Positions 39,001-47,724 of a stretch of DNA of 64,000 nt are shown here, piece by piece; the first letter of the stretch is position 1, and each line of letters opens with the position of its first letter. The notes under the pieces were generated by a model that was not told the origin of the DNA, made no database searches, and was given only the letters and a program-made list of their open reading frames with translations. Origin of the DNA: Niastella sp966212235 (GTDB taxonomy: Bacteria > Bacteroidota > Bacteroidia > Chitinophagales > Chitinophagaceae); the NCBI GenBank assembly GCA_966212235.1, contig CBIHPP010000018.1:62001-126000 (forward strand). Direction: 5' to 3'. The position numbers were made by a program, and so were the translations under genes.

Positions 39001-39142
39001 CAATTTGCGGTTATACCTGCTGGCGCAGAACCTGGCGGTGTGGGATAATGTAAAAGTATGGGATCCCGAATTGGCCAGCAGTGACGGTACCCGTTACCCG
39101 CTTCCCAAAACAGTAACCATAGGCATGACATTCAAATTCTAA
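36065..39142 (+). CDS. SusC/RagA TonB-dependent transporter, fructan locus
   Basis: 1025 aa, signal peptide KLSITLLLLMLSSYMTTHAQ. Carboxypeptidase-regulatory-like domain at about 25-105 (VSGTVIDATNNTLTGVSVSI, SYVGFASQEIKI), then the TonB plug (GLAGNVPGIIAMQGSGEPG, VLVDGFERPFNEINI, SVLKDASATAIYGSRGANG) and barrel strands to the final VTIGMTFKF. No STN domain, so unlike the transporter at 15918 it is not tied to a sigma/FecR pair. The GH32 enzyme in the same operon points to import of fructo-oligosaccharides. Confidence 0.93.
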   Translation: MKLSITLLLLMLSSYMTTHAQEFIQVSGTVIDATNNTLTGVSVSIKDRVGGGVMTNDKGRYTVRVEPYSTLIFSYVGFASQEIKISNKSLLNVTLKPADSNALSQVIVTAAGPQKKISVVGAISSINVDELRTPTANITNGLAGNVPGIIAMQGSGEPGNNQSEFWIRGISTFGANQSALVLVDGFERPFNEINIEDIQSFSVLKDASATAIYGSRGANGVVLITTKRGKAGKVNIDGKMEYGYLTRTRTPKFVDGYTYAQLVNEAKMTRNQEPIYTPNELDIIKEGLDPDLYPNVNWQDKLLKNGANIYRAAINLSGGASIARYFVSASYVDEGGMYKTDKVLEDYKTNAHLSRWNYRINYDLDISRTTTLALGVSGFLEKQNFPGLNNLNIWYALIGQSPVSIPFMYSNGLTPAYGTGNRTNPWVLATQTGYREHWENKTESNVTLNQRLDMLTPGLRFTARLAFDANSMNDINRIKWPEQYNVERRRDRNGNLILHRISTESLMHQETGSWGERVYQAEAELGYGRNFASKHNVEGLLKYFVREQRQTQNLGTDIRNGLPRRNLSVAGRAMYGYMNRYLVEFNFGYTGSENFKKGNQFGFFPAVAVGWNIAEEKFIKKKFDWLDLFKIRYSIGEVGNDNFGGLRFAYLSTIEGGGGYNFGEPVSPNTFTGLYYTQVASDALTWEVARKQNLGFDINILNNLFSLTFDIFQETRRNIYIQRSQLPNMVGISSQPWANVGKMDNRGIDGNFGVRKKIGNINFNLRGNITYYKNKILERDEQANPYSYLMQKGYRAEQTRGLISLGLFADYEEIRNSPRQTFGTYMPGDVKYKDVNGDGIINNEDIVPIGASWRPALEYGMGLSASWKQLDVNVHFQGAGRNSYFLNGPTVYPFVEGAWGNILTEVTAPGSRWIAKDIAKDDPSAENPKAKYPRLSYGGNANNYRPSTFWMRDGAYLRFKTLDIGYTVPGKIATKLRFSNLRLYLLAQNLAVWDNVKVWDPELASSDGTRYPLPKTVTIGMTFKF

Positions 39143-39160
39143 TCAACCAATACCATTGGT

Positions 39161-41155
39161 ATGAAAATACATTATTTAATAGTTTTCGCTATCATGGCCG
39201 GCTTGTTCCATTCCTGCAAAAAGTACATGGATATGGATCATTTCTTTAAGGACAGGATGAATATTGACACCCTGTTTGTGAGAAAGGATTATGCCGACCA
39301 GTGGCTGGCAGATACCTATACTCATTTACGAGGAGAAAACCTGGATGTTGCCAGTAAAGATTATGCTCCCTTCAATCTGATCTCCGACGATATGTTCTTT
39401 GGCGATCGCGGCGATGAACTGGATGGCAGAAGCTATAAAAATTATAAGAATGGCGAATACACCGAATCCTGGATCCAGGGTTCCTGGGCTTCCTGTTACC
39501 AGGGTATTCGCAAAGCATCTATCTATATTTTTAATATTGACCGCAATCGCGAAATGAATGCAGGGGAAATCGCCAGCGGTAAAGCGGAGGCGCGTTTTTT
39601 AAGGGCTTATTATTACTGGCTGTTGATCAGGAAATACGGTCCGGTACCGTTAGTGCCCGATGAAGGCATTGATTATACCTTACCCTATGAACAACTGGCC
39701 CTGCCACGAAGTGCTTATGACGATTGCGTGGAGCTCATCACCAGTGAACTGGCAACTGCAGCCAAGGACCTTCCCACGTCACGTACCAATCGCGACCGGG
39801 CGCGGCCAACGAAAGGCGCGGCATTGGCTGCCCGGGCAAAAGTATATTTGTTTGCAGCAAGTCCGGAGTTCAACGGCAATACCGAAATGGCCGAACTGGT
39901 AGATAACGAAGGCAATCAACTGATATCACAGGTATACAATGAAGAAAAATGGGCAAAGGCAGCAGCTGCTGCAAAAGATGTAATAGACCTGAATGTATAC
40001 CGTCTGTTTACTGCGCCATTCAATGCGAATGATCAGGGGCCGGCGCAACCAAAAACAATCGTTCCGCCATTTAATGCACGGTATTCGAACGCATCTTTTC
40101 CCAATGGATGGAAAGATATTGATCCGTTTGAATCGTATCGCCAATTATTCAACGGCGCGTTGACGGCTTCTGGTAATCCGGAGTTGATCTTCTCCCGGGT
40201 AACGGAATTGAGTGGGGTAGGGCCAGAAGCCATGGCAAAACACCAGACACCTTATTCTATGGGTGGATGGAATGCGCATGGCATTACGCAAAAACAATGC
40301 GATGCTTATTATCTGAACGATGGCAATGATATCCCGGCAAATCCAAGAGTATCCGGCTTCTCACCCAACGATAAAGATTATCCGCCATTGCCCGCCGGTG
40401 TTTCTTTGCAGTATGCTAACAGAGAGCCACGCTTTTATGCCTCCGTTGCATACAATGGAAGCACCTGGTACCGGCTGAGTGCGCTTGATCCGGCATTAAG
40501 AACCAAACAGGTTTTTTATTATCGGGGAGAACCGGATGGCAAGCAGCCGGCATCGCCGCAGTTTCATGTAAGGACCGGCCTGGGCATCAAAAAATTTGTG
40601 AACCCTATTGACTCGCACGACGGAAAAGTATTAGGGTCGTTTGTGGTACCGAAATATGAACCTGCTATCCGGTATGCAGAAGTGCTTTTGATCTATGCAG
40701 AAGCCCTGAACGAATTGGGCGGTTCTTATAATATTCCGGATTACACCGGAACAACGACGCACGCCATTGCCAGGAATATGCCGGAAATGAGCCGTGCCAT
40801 CAGTCAGATCAGAATACGAGCAGGACTGCCCGATTTTGATGGAAGTGTTTATGGTTCGAAAGATATGTTTAGAAAAGCATTGAAAAGAGAACGGCAAATT
40901 GAATTGCTGGGTGAGAACCACCGCTATTATGATCTGCGACGTTGGAAAGATGCGCCGGTAGAAGAAGCCATGCCAGTGATGGGTTGTAATATGGATATGA
41001 CAGTAGCGCAGCGCGATCAGTACCATACACCGGTTGTGATCCCTTCTTTCCCCACCATATTCGTGAAGAAAATGTATTTGTGGCCCATTGCGCACGAAGA
41101 ATTACGAAGAAATAAAAAGTTGACCCAAAACCCCGGTTGGACTACACCTTATTAA
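39161..41155 (+). CDS. SusD-family surface lipoprotein, fructan locus
   Basis: 664 aa. Lipobox AGLFHSC followed by KK, then the SusD fold (GIRKASIYIFNIDRN, GKAEARFLRAYYYWLLIRKY, ERQIELLGENHRYYDLRRWK, LWPIAHEELRRNKKLTQNPG). At 664 residues it is longer than the average SusD (about 500-550), with the extra length in the middle. Starts 19 bp after susC. Confidence 0.92.
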   Translation: MKIHYLIVFAIMAGLFHSCKKYMDMDHFFKDRMNIDTLFVRKDYADQWLADTYTHLRGENLDVASKDYAPFNLISDDMFFGDRGDELDGRSYKNYKNGEYTESWIQGSWASCYQGIRKASIYIFNIDRNREMNAGEIASGKAEARFLRAYYYWLLIRKYGPVPLVPDEGIDYTLPYEQLALPRSAYDDCVELITSELATAAKDLPTSRTNRDRARPTKGAALAARAKVYLFAASPEFNGNTEMAELVDNEGNQLISQVYNEEKWAKAAAAAKDVIDLNVYRLFTAPFNANDQGPAQPKTIVPPFNARYSNASFPNGWKDIDPFESYRQLFNGALTASGNPELIFSRVTELSGVGPEAMAKHQTPYSMGGWNAHGITQKQCDAYYLNDGNDIPANPRVSGFSPNDKDYPPLPAGVSLQYANREPRFYASVAYNGSTWYRLSALDPALRTKQVFYYRGEPDGKQPASPQFHVRTGLGIKKFVNPIDSHDGKVLGSFVVPKYEPAIRYAEVLLIYAEALNELGGSYNIPDYTGTTTHAIARNMPEMSRAISQIRIRAGLPDFDGSVYGSKDMFRKALKRERQIELLGENHRYYDLRRWKDAPVEEAMPVMGCNMDMTVAQRDQYHTPVVIPSFPTIFVKKMYLWPIAHEELRRNKKLTQNPGWTTPY

Positions 41156-41166
41156 ACCGCATGCAT

Positions 41167-42129
41167 ATGAAAAAAGTTTGTTTATATATGTTAGTCTCCG
41201 TTTTGTTAGGCGCTGCCTGCAATAAAGAGTGGACAGAAGAATTATACATCAAAGAAGTGTCGTTTGTAAAAAGCGGTGTGGTTAAAGTGTATGCGAAATA
41301 CAAAAACCAGGGTGGGGTGGTAACGGTTAAGGTACCGGTTATTTTAAGTGGCTCCACTGGTAACCCCGATGATATTGAAGTGACCATCGACATAGACCGA
41401 GATACGCTCGAAAGCCTGAACTTCGAGCGGTTCAGGTTGCGGAAGGACCTGTATTTTCAGGAACTCCCCAAGGCCAATTATTCCATTAGATCGATGACCA
41501 CCATCATTCCCAAAGGATCGTTACAGGGGTATTTTGAGGTAGAATTGAAACTGGAAGGCCTGGACCTGATCAACAAATACATGCTGCCGTTAAAAATAGT
41601 AGCCACCTCAAACAACAATGTGGCCAATAGAAGATGGTTTAGTAAATCGCTTATGCAGATCATACCATTTAATGATTTTTCAAACAGGTATTCGAATGCC
41701 GGACTCATCTGGAACCGGGATGTGCCGCAGAACAATCAAACCGCTTTAACAACGCCCATCCGTAATGCCTGGGTGGTGGATGAACAAAAGGTTTTTTTCT
41801 TTGCCGGGAATATTGATGAAGAAGCGTACGACCGGGCGAAGTATAAGATCATGGCTACATTTAACCCAGACAGTACTGTTACGCTTACAGCGCCGGATGC
41901 CACGATCAAATTCGAACAGAAAGGCGGGACCTATATCATTACGAAAAAAATGGATGAAGTGCAGCCGTACCTAGAGAAAACGTACATTACCATGAACCTG
42001 GAGTATTGGTACAGCGATATCACCAATCCGGCGTTCCCGATCAACTACCGGTTTACAGGACCATTAACACTTGAAAGGATCCGAAATATTCAAATTCCCG
42101 ATGAAGATCAGCAGGTGCAGATAGAATGA
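41167..42129 (+). CDS. DUF4973-type surface lipoprotein, fructan locus
   Basis: 320 aa from the ATG at 41167 (MKKVCLYMLVSVLLGAAC, lipobox LGAAC); ATG 41161 would add two residues and an upstream TTG lies inside susD. The body (EELYIKEVSFVKSGVVKVYA, PVILSGSTGNPDDIEVTIDI, LEYWYSDITNPAFPINYRFT) is the beta-rich protein that follows SusD in fructan loci, where it acts as a further glycan-binding protein. It overlaps the GH32 gene by 4 bp. Confidence 0.75.
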   Translation: MKKVCLYMLVSVLLGAACNKEWTEELYIKEVSFVKSGVVKVYAKYKNQGGVVTVKVPVILSGSTGNPDDIEVTIDIDRDTLESLNFERFRLRKDLYFQELPKANYSIRSMTTIIPKGSLQGYFEVELKLEGLDLINKYMLPLKIVATSNNNVANRRWFSKSLMQIIPFNDFSNRYSNAGLIWNRDVPQNNQTALTTPIRNAWVVDEQKVFFFAGNIDEEAYDRAKYKIMATFNPDSTVTLTAPDATIKFEQKGGTYIITKKMDEVQPYLEKTYITMNLEYWYSDITNPAFPINYRFTGPLTLERIRNIQIPDEDQQVQIE

Positions 42130-43835
42130 TTATGAATAAATATATTTTACAAACCCTACTGGGATTGATGATCGCAGGTGTTTGCTTTGGACAGGGTGGT
42201 ACGAACATAAAACCGCAGCCTTTTAATACGTTGTTCAATGCCGAAAAGAAATGGCTGGTGTTGCCGGTTAAAAATGGCGCGCCCAAAAGACGGATCGACA
42301 TTTGGTACAACGGGCAACTGGTACGATATCTTGATATAGAACTGGCAGAAGATAGCGCCGATTGGTTTTCCTATCTCGATATCAGTGAATGGAAAGGCCG
42401 TATACTCGATCTGCGGGTGAACCTGATGCGACCGGGTTCGAAAACTTTTTCACCGGTCAAACAATCCGATCTTGATATCAATGCAGGTATTGTATACCAG
42501 GAGAAATACCGCGGGCAGTTTCATTTTTCACCCAAACGCGGCTGGTTGAACGATCCCAACGGCCTGGTATATTATAAAGGAGAATACCATTTGTTTTTTC
42601 AGCACAACCCATATGGTACCGAATGGGGCAATATGCATTGGGGACATGCGGTTAGTAAAGACCTTGTGCATTGGACGGAGTTAGGAGAGGCTATTTATCC
42701 GGGTGAATGCGGCACTATATTCAGTGGCACGGCCGTGGTGGATTCCAATAATACATCCGGCTTTGGCAACAATGGGCAGGCGCCGCTGCTGACTTTTTTC
42801 ACCTGCGACGGCTCCTGGACGCAAGGGCTGACTTACAGTACCGATGGAAGGCGTTTTGAAAAATTGTCTAATACAGTAGTGCCACGATACAGCATGGGTA
42901 ACCGCGATCCCAAAGTGCTTTGGCATGAGAGCAGTAAGCAATGGGTCATGGTATTCTGGGCGGAATCGGTTACAGAACCCCGCAAGCATACCCTTCGCTT
43001 TTATACTTCTCCCAATTTAAAAGACTGGACTTACACCAGCAGCCTGGAGGGCGGTGCGGGCAATGATAATTATTTATTTGAATGTCCGGAGTTATATGAA
43101 CTGCCGGTACAGGACGAATCATCAACGAAAAAGTGGGTGATTGCCGGAGCGAATGGCATGTATGCGATCGGTAGCTTTGATGGAAAATTGTTCAAAGTTG
43201 AAACGGATCGATTACAGGGTATCCACGGCCGTGACTTTTATGCAGCACAAACATTCAACAATGAACCGAACCAACGAATTATTGAAATGGGGTGGTGGCG
43301 GACAAAAACAAATGTAGCAGGCATGCCCTTTAACCAATCCCAGAGCATACCTATAGAGATCAAACTGGTGAAAACGGACGCAGGACTGCGGATCGCCCGT
43401 TTCCCGGTAAAAGAGCTGGAATCATTGCGACAGAAAAAACATGCCATGGGCAGGTTGGCTTTGTCTGCCCAACATCCGGTAGATCTTTCCCGGTTAAACC
43501 TGCATGAGTTTGAAATGCGGCTGCAGCTTGAACCCGGAACTGCAAAACAAATTCAATGGAATATTCATGGCAAACAAATTACCTACAACGTTCAACAACA
43601 GCAATTGAGCTGTGATGGAGTTACTGCACCGGCTCCGCTTGTAAAAGGGAAACTGGAGCTGGTCGTATACGCTGACCGAATAGGTTTTGAAATATTTACG
43701 GCGGATGGTTTATTGTTTATGCCGGTGAATGTGAACCTCGATACAACTGATGGGCACTTTTCCATCGCGGTAACGGGTGGAAAAGCCCGGATTAGTTCCA
43801 TGGTGATATTTGAGCTGGGAGGTGTTTGGAAATAA
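42126..43835 (+). CDS. GH32 exo-fructosidase/levanase with N-terminal DUF4980-type domain
   Basis: 569 aa, signal peptide ILQTLLGLMIAGVCFGQ. An extra beta domain at about 25-120 (RRIDIWYNGQLVRYLDIELA) precedes the five-blade propeller. Catalytic residues are intact: nucleophile D143 in WLNDPNG, transition-state stabiliser D261 in RDPK, acid/base E319 in ECPELYEL. C-terminal beta-sandwich from about 420. Hydrolyses beta-2,6 (levan) or beta-2,1 (inulin) fructosyl bonds; which one cannot be read from sequence. Starts inside the stop of the previous gene (ATGA). No hybrid two-component sensor or fructokinase, usual companions, is in the window. Confidence 0.9.
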   Translation: MIMNKYILQTLLGLMIAGVCFGQGGTNIKPQPFNTLFNAEKKWLVLPVKNGAPKRRIDIWYNGQLVRYLDIELAEDSADWFSYLDISEWKGRILDLRVNLMRPGSKTFSPVKQSDLDINAGIVYQEKYRGQFHFSPKRGWLNDPNGLVYYKGEYHLFFQHNPYGTEWGNMHWGHAVSKDLVHWTELGEAIYPGECGTIFSGTAVVDSNNTSGFGNNGQAPLLTFFTCDGSWTQGLTYSTDGRRFEKLSNTVVPRYSMGNRDPKVLWHESSKQWVMVFWAESVTEPRKHTLRFYTSPNLKDWTYTSSLEGGAGNDNYLFECPELYELPVQDESSTKKWVIAGANGMYAIGSFDGKLFKVETDRLQGIHGRDFYAAQTFNNEPNQRIIEMGWWRTKTNVAGMPFNQSQSIPIEIKLVKTDAGLRIARFPVKELESLRQKKHAMGRLALSAQHPVDLSRLNLHEFEMRLQLEPGTAKQIQWNIHGKQITYNVQQQQLSCDGVTAPAPLVKGKLELVVYADRIGFEIFTADGLLFMPVNVNLDTTDGHFSIAVTGGKARISSMVIFELGGVWK

Positions 43836-43855
43836 CTGGATTCACTATTGCCTTC

Positions 43856-44032
43856 TTAATTTACTACCCCATTTACTACCTCATTTTATGATAATTTAAT
43901 ACTCGAAAGAAAGGCATAATTTACTGTAATCCTTTCTGATATAAGGATTTGTGATATGATCCTATATGTATTAATGTCTCTGATCTGGCTCATTTTACCA
44001 CCCCATTTACTACCCCATGTTCTATCTGCAGG
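43856..44032 (-). other. In-frame decayed tail downstream of the AlbA_2 gene
   Basis: Beyond the TAG stop of the AlbA_2/ATPase gene, the same minus-strand frame stays open for 48 codons (reading TWGSKWGGK then SQIRDINTYRIISQ) to TAA at 43886-43888. It then reads NEVVNGVVN before TAA at 43856-43858. The DNA of both ends is a 12-bp repeat, ATTTACTACCCC on the plus strand (43859-43882 and 43990-44015). In another frame the second array reads GVVNGVVK. G-V-V-N-type repeats are a typical linker in this protein family, so this looks like a broken linker and C-terminus. Confidence 0.5.
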
Positions 44033-45418
44033 CTATTCTATGGGAGGAGGTAGCTGATTAATTAGCCATCTTCCAGATTTGTCTGATCCTTCCCTCGTGA
44101 GAAGTCCTAAGTTTCGTAATTTATTAATATTTCTATCGACAGAAGATTTTCCTTGTCCAGTTAAATTTGATAATTGAATCTTCGTAATTCTTTCTTCATC
44201 GTGAATCGCTAATAATATTTTAGTTAGTGGAGCGGTTAAATGTAATCCCCATCCATCCAACCATTTTTCAAAAACCATAGGCCGATAGAAGATAACTGTA
44301 AAAAAGCCACCTATTTCAAATTTCGGTTCTATGAGATTAGCTTCCTTCATCGCATCCCGCATACGTTTAATACCTGATCCTACTTTTTCAGCAAGATCTA
44401 TACGTTGCATCAATCCAAAAACTATAGGATTTCTGGAAAAGCTTTTAGTTCCAAACTCCTGTTGTGTAATGGTACTAATTAAGCCGCCAGGATTACTGAT
44501 TTCTACTCTGTCATCATAAATCTCTACCATAATTACAGCTCCCTTTTCGTAGTAGCTACGATGGCAAATCGAATTCGCCAGGGCCTCTCTAAAAACAGTT
44601 TCCGGTATTTCAAGTATTTCTTTTCTTGGGCCTCCTTGCTGGCTTTCTATTTCATACCCCAGGTTTAATTTAGAAATGAGGTATTTTAAAGCCTCTTCAT
44701 ATTGCTCAACAAGGTTTCCAGTCATTTCTTTATTGTCCAGGATATATCGTTTGTCAATACCTTTGAAAAGAACGCATCGGATAGTAGCATGGTCGATGTG
44801 CTTTTGTACGTTTTTGGCAAAAAGCAATACCGCAGCATTGATGATTTGCTCGTTGGCGTCAGTCAATCGCAAATTGTCCAGCAAGCTGATTTCGCTGATA
44901 TTTGCCGTAATGCCGGCCTTTCTGGTAAATTCCTGAAAGAAAGCAGAATCAAAGTCTCCCGGATATTTAAATGAGGGGCAGGGAGCCGTATCAAAAAAAA
45001 TACTATCCGAATGCTGAAAGAATTTCCGCATTTGCTCAATAGAAGTTATCTTTTCAGAATTGGGACCATTACGTACATAAATGCTTCCTGATACAGCATA
45101 GGGCTTTTGCACTCCAACTGGGCATTCAAAACAAAGTATAGTTTTTCCATTCACTTTATATTCGGATACTTGTATTGGAAGTGAAGGATCAATCAGGTTA
45201 ATTACACTTTGAACTCTTGAACGCTGTATATTGTCCAGTGAAATTCCTGAAATCTGCTGCTTATCATCTATGCCTACCAACAATACGCCTCCATTCGCAT
45301 TGGCAAATGCACACAATTCAGTAGCTAATTCACTAAGCTTAGAGGGAAAAGATTGTTTATATTCTACGTTGTAGCCTTCTCCTTCCTGTATTAATAGTCC
45401 CAGTTCCCGCAATGTCAT
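44033..45418 (-). CDS. AlbA_2 (Schlafen-type) plus HATPase DNA-binding regulator
   Basis: 461 aa. N-terminal AlbA_2 domain, about 1-130 (EGYNVEYKQSFPSKLSELAT, ANANGGVLLVGIDD, GSIYVRNGPNSEKIT). A C-terminal GHKL ATPase-like domain at about 260-390 (FREALANSICHRSYYEKGAV, VEISNPGGL, GSGIKRMRDAM). A winged helix ends the protein (ITKIQLSNLTGQGKSSVDRN). Such proteins are annotated as putative transcriptional regulators or RecG-like ATP-binding proteins and are often linked to mobile or defence islands. Stands alone. The family's repeat linker seems displaced downstream of the stop codon. Confidence 0.83.
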   Translation of the reverse strand: MTLRELGLLIQEGEGYNVEYKQSFPSKLSELATELCAFANANGGVLLVGIDDKQQISGISLDNIQRSRVQSVINLIDPSLPIQVSEYKVNGKTILCFECPVGVQKPYAVSGSIYVRNGPNSEKITSIEQMRKFFQHSDSIFFDTAPCPSFKYPGDFDSAFFQEFTRKAGITANISEISLLDNLRLTDANEQIINAAVLLFAKNVQKHIDHATIRCVLFKGIDKRYILDNKEMTGNLVEQYEEALKYLISKLNLGYEIESQQGGPRKEILEIPETVFREALANSICHRSYYEKGAVIMVEIYDDRVEISNPGGLISTITQQEFGTKSFSRNPIVFGLMQRIDLAEKVGSGIKRMRDAMKEANLIEPKFEIGGFFTVIFYRPMVFEKWLDGWGLHLTAPLTKILLAIHDEERITKIQLSNLTGQGKSSVDRNINKLRNLGLLTREGSDKSGRWLINQLPPPIE

Positions 45419-45824
45419 ATAGTAAATACAAAAAAGTTAAAGTAAAAGGCACAAAAATGCCCCATGCTAATGCTTTTTAATAATGGGTCACCTTACAATG
45501 AAGTAATATTCAATTTTATAACGGGAGTGCTCAAGTGAGGAGTGTTGGCTAATACGTCTGCCAAATATATAAATAAAATTTACAGAAAAGTGATCGTAAG
45601 CTGAAGAAGACGGCTTATGAGTAATGTAACATAGGCCAAAATGTTTTAGCTAAACCCAGGGGGCCTATTGATATAGATCAATAAATATAAGTTGTTGGTT
45701 AGCGTTTGATAGGGCAGAAGAATTAACGGATATAGCAGGTATTATACTTTCTCAATAATATAAAGGAGACTGGTTGGTATGCCGTAAACAGTTACCATTT
45801 AGCTATTTCTTTCTTCCTCATGGA

Positions 45825-45851
45825 ATTTGTGCGACAAGTTGTCGCACAAAT
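45825..45851. repeat. Perfect 27-bp palindrome
   Basis: Thirteen-bp perfect arms around a central G (ATTTGTGCGACAA-G and complement). Its core CGACAAGTTG(T/C)CG recurs in the palindrome at 45905-45931, with centres 80 bp apart. It lies in the 529-bp gap between the IlvD/Edd gene end and the AlbA_2 gene start (45419-45947), which holds no gene. No T-run follows on either strand. Confidence 0.7.
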
Positions 45852-45904
45852 ATAAGATGTTGATTCTGTGGTTTCTCTCTGGAATTCAACAATTGAGAAA
45901 GTTC

Positions 45905-45931
45905 AATTTGGCGACAAGTTGCCGCCAAATT
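45905..45931. repeat. Second 27-bp palindrome, one mismatch
   Basis: Arms AATTTGGCGACAA and TTGCCGCCAAATT around a central G, with one mismatch. It begins 17 bp after the stop of the IlvD/Edd gene on the minus strand. The outer bases differ from those of the palindrome at 45825, but each copy keeps its own arm complementarity, so the fold rather than the sequence is conserved. Confidence 0.7.
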
Positions 45932-45947
45932 CCTTGGCCGCCATTGC

Positions 45948-47678
45948 CTAATGCAAATCCCTCACCACATCCGATCCCGAACCACCGCGTAATACATCGA
46001 GGTCGGCGCCGAGGTGTGCCTGTTGCACATGGTCAATGTAAAACTTTACATAACCGCGGGTGGCCATGGGCGCTGGTGGTTGCCACTGCGCTTTGCGTAC
46101 CGCCAGTTCTTCATCTGTAACATCCAGGTGTAGTCTTCTGGCCGCAACGTCCAGTTCTATCATGTCGCCGTTCTGTACCAGTGCCAGCACACCGCCCACC
46201 GATGATTCGGGCGACACATGTAATACCACCGTACCGCCGGCTGTACCACTCATGCGGCCATCCGAAATTCGGATCATATCTTTTATGCCTTTTTGCAGCA
46301 GCTTCATAGGCAGGTCTACATTGCCTACTTCGGGCATACCGGGATAACCTACAGGTCCCACGCCTTTCAACACGATCACACAATGTTCATCAATGTCCAG
46401 CGCCGGATCGTCTATACGCGCATGATAATCTTCTATGTTTTCAAATACCACTGCCCGGCCGCGGTGTTTTAGTAAATGCGGGGAGGCGGCCGATGGTTTT
46501 ATCACGGCGCCCTGTTCGCACAAATTGCCTTTCAGCACGGCCATGCCAGACTCTAATTTCAATGGTTCTTGCAGCGTGGTGATCACATCGGTATTATAGC
46601 AAGGGGAAACGGCGCTATTGACGCTGATGCTTTTTCCGTTTACGGTAATGGCGCTGTTGTGCAGCCACGATTCCATTTCACGAATGATCACGGGTAACCC
46701 GCCGGCATAATAAAAGTCTTCCATCAGGTATTTGCCCGATGGTTTCATGTTCAGTAACAAAGGCACTTTGCTGCCGATGTTATCGAAATCTTTCAGGGTC
46801 AGCGGTACGCCTATGCGGCCGGCAATGGCCAGCAAATGAATAATGAAATTGGAAGATCCGCCAATGGCTGAATTGATAACAATGGCATTTTCAAATGCGG
46901 AGCGCGTAAGTATTTTGGATATTTTCAGGTCTTCTTTTACCATCTCCACAATGCGGCGACCACTCATATGCGCCAGCTGTTTTTTGCGGGCGTCTACTGC
47001 GGGAATGGCGGCGGCGCCAGGAAGTGTTAACCCAAGCGCTTCGGCCATGCAGGCCATGGAACTGGCGGTGCCCATTGTCATGCAATGTCCCTGACTTCGG
47101 GCCACGCCTGTTTCCACTTCATGTATATCCTGTGCAGTATAATTATCTACGCCCTGTTTTTCTTTTATGAGCCAGTTGAAGGTGCCACTGCCAATGCATT
47201 CACCGCGAAAGCGCCCGTTCAACATGGGACCGCCGGGCACCACGATGGTGGGCAGGTCCACACTGCAGGCGCCCATGACGGTGGAGGGTGTGGTTTTATC
47301 GCAACCGGTCAGCAGCACCACGCCATCGAGTGGATTGGCGCGAATGGTTTCTTCCACATCCATGCTGGCCAGGTTACGGAACAGCATGGTGGTGGGCCGC
47401 ATTACCGTTTCGCCCAACGAGGTAACGGGAAACTCCAGGGGAAAACCACCGGCTTCTATTACCCCACGTTTAACAACTTCGGCCAGATCTCTCAGGTGAC
47501 TGTTGCAGGGCGTTAGTTCACTCCAGGTATTGCAAATGCCGATCACGGGTTTGTTCTCGAAATAATCGTCGGGATAGCCCTGGGTACGGAACCAGGAGCG
47601 GTGTACAAAACCCATCTTGTCTGATCTCCCGAACCAATCAGCGCTTCTTAATTTTTTCTCGTCGCTCATTTTTTTCAT
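45948..47678 (-). CDS. IlvD/Edd-family sugar-acid dehydratase
   Basis: 576 aa, cytosolic. Start RSADWFGRSDKMGFVHRSW and NTWSELTPCNSH are typical of the pentonate/hexonate branch (L-arabinonate, D-xylonate) rather than of dihydroxyacid dehydratase IlvD. Iron-sulfur ligands: the cysteine of TPCNSH, GCDKTTPS, and a later QGHCMTMG. Further conserved blocks are SDGRMSGTAGG and GPVGYPGMPEVG. It would turn an aldonate into a 2-keto-3-deoxy acid. It lies 293 bp downstream of the SusD gene on the same strand; the gap is filled with short repeats. The exact substrate is not readable. Confidence 0.87.
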   Translation of the reverse strand: MKKMSDEKKLRSADWFGRSDKMGFVHRSWFRTQGYPDDYFENKPVIGICNTWSELTPCNSHLRDLAEVVKRGVIEAGGFPLEFPVTSLGETVMRPTTMLFRNLASMDVEETIRANPLDGVVLLTGCDKTTPSTVMGACSVDLPTIVVPGGPMLNGRFRGECIGSGTFNWLIKEKQGVDNYTAQDIHEVETGVARSQGHCMTMGTASSMACMAEALGLTLPGAAAIPAVDARKKQLAHMSGRRIVEMVKEDLKISKILTRSAFENAIVINSAIGGSSNFIIHLLAIAGRIGVPLTLKDFDNIGSKVPLLLNMKPSGKYLMEDFYYAGGLPVIIREMESWLHNSAITVNGKSISVNSAVSPCYNTDVITTLQEPLKLESGMAVLKGNLCEQGAVIKPSAASPHLLKHRGRAVVFENIEDYHARIDDPALDIDEHCVIVLKGVGPVGYPGMPEVGNVDLPMKLLQKGIKDMIRISDGRMSGTAGGTVVLHVSPESSVGGVLALVQNGDMIELDVAARRLHLDVTDEELAVRKAQWQPPAPMATRGYVKFYIDHVQQAHLGADLDVLRGGSGSDVVRDLH

Positions 47679-47724
47679 TTATGCTTTTCCTGGATTTTGA
47701 GTTCTTAACTATTAACATTGTGAA

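Noticed and set aside
44033..45418. Defence island around the AlbA_2/ATPase gene
   Set aside because: No nuclease, methylase, reverse transcriptase or recombinase gene lies beside it; neighbours are a fructan locus and a sugar-acid locus.
45825..45931. The two palindromes as transcription terminators for the IlvD/Edd gene
   Set aside because: Neither is followed by a T-run on either strand, and the second copy keeps symmetrical flanks, which terminators need not.
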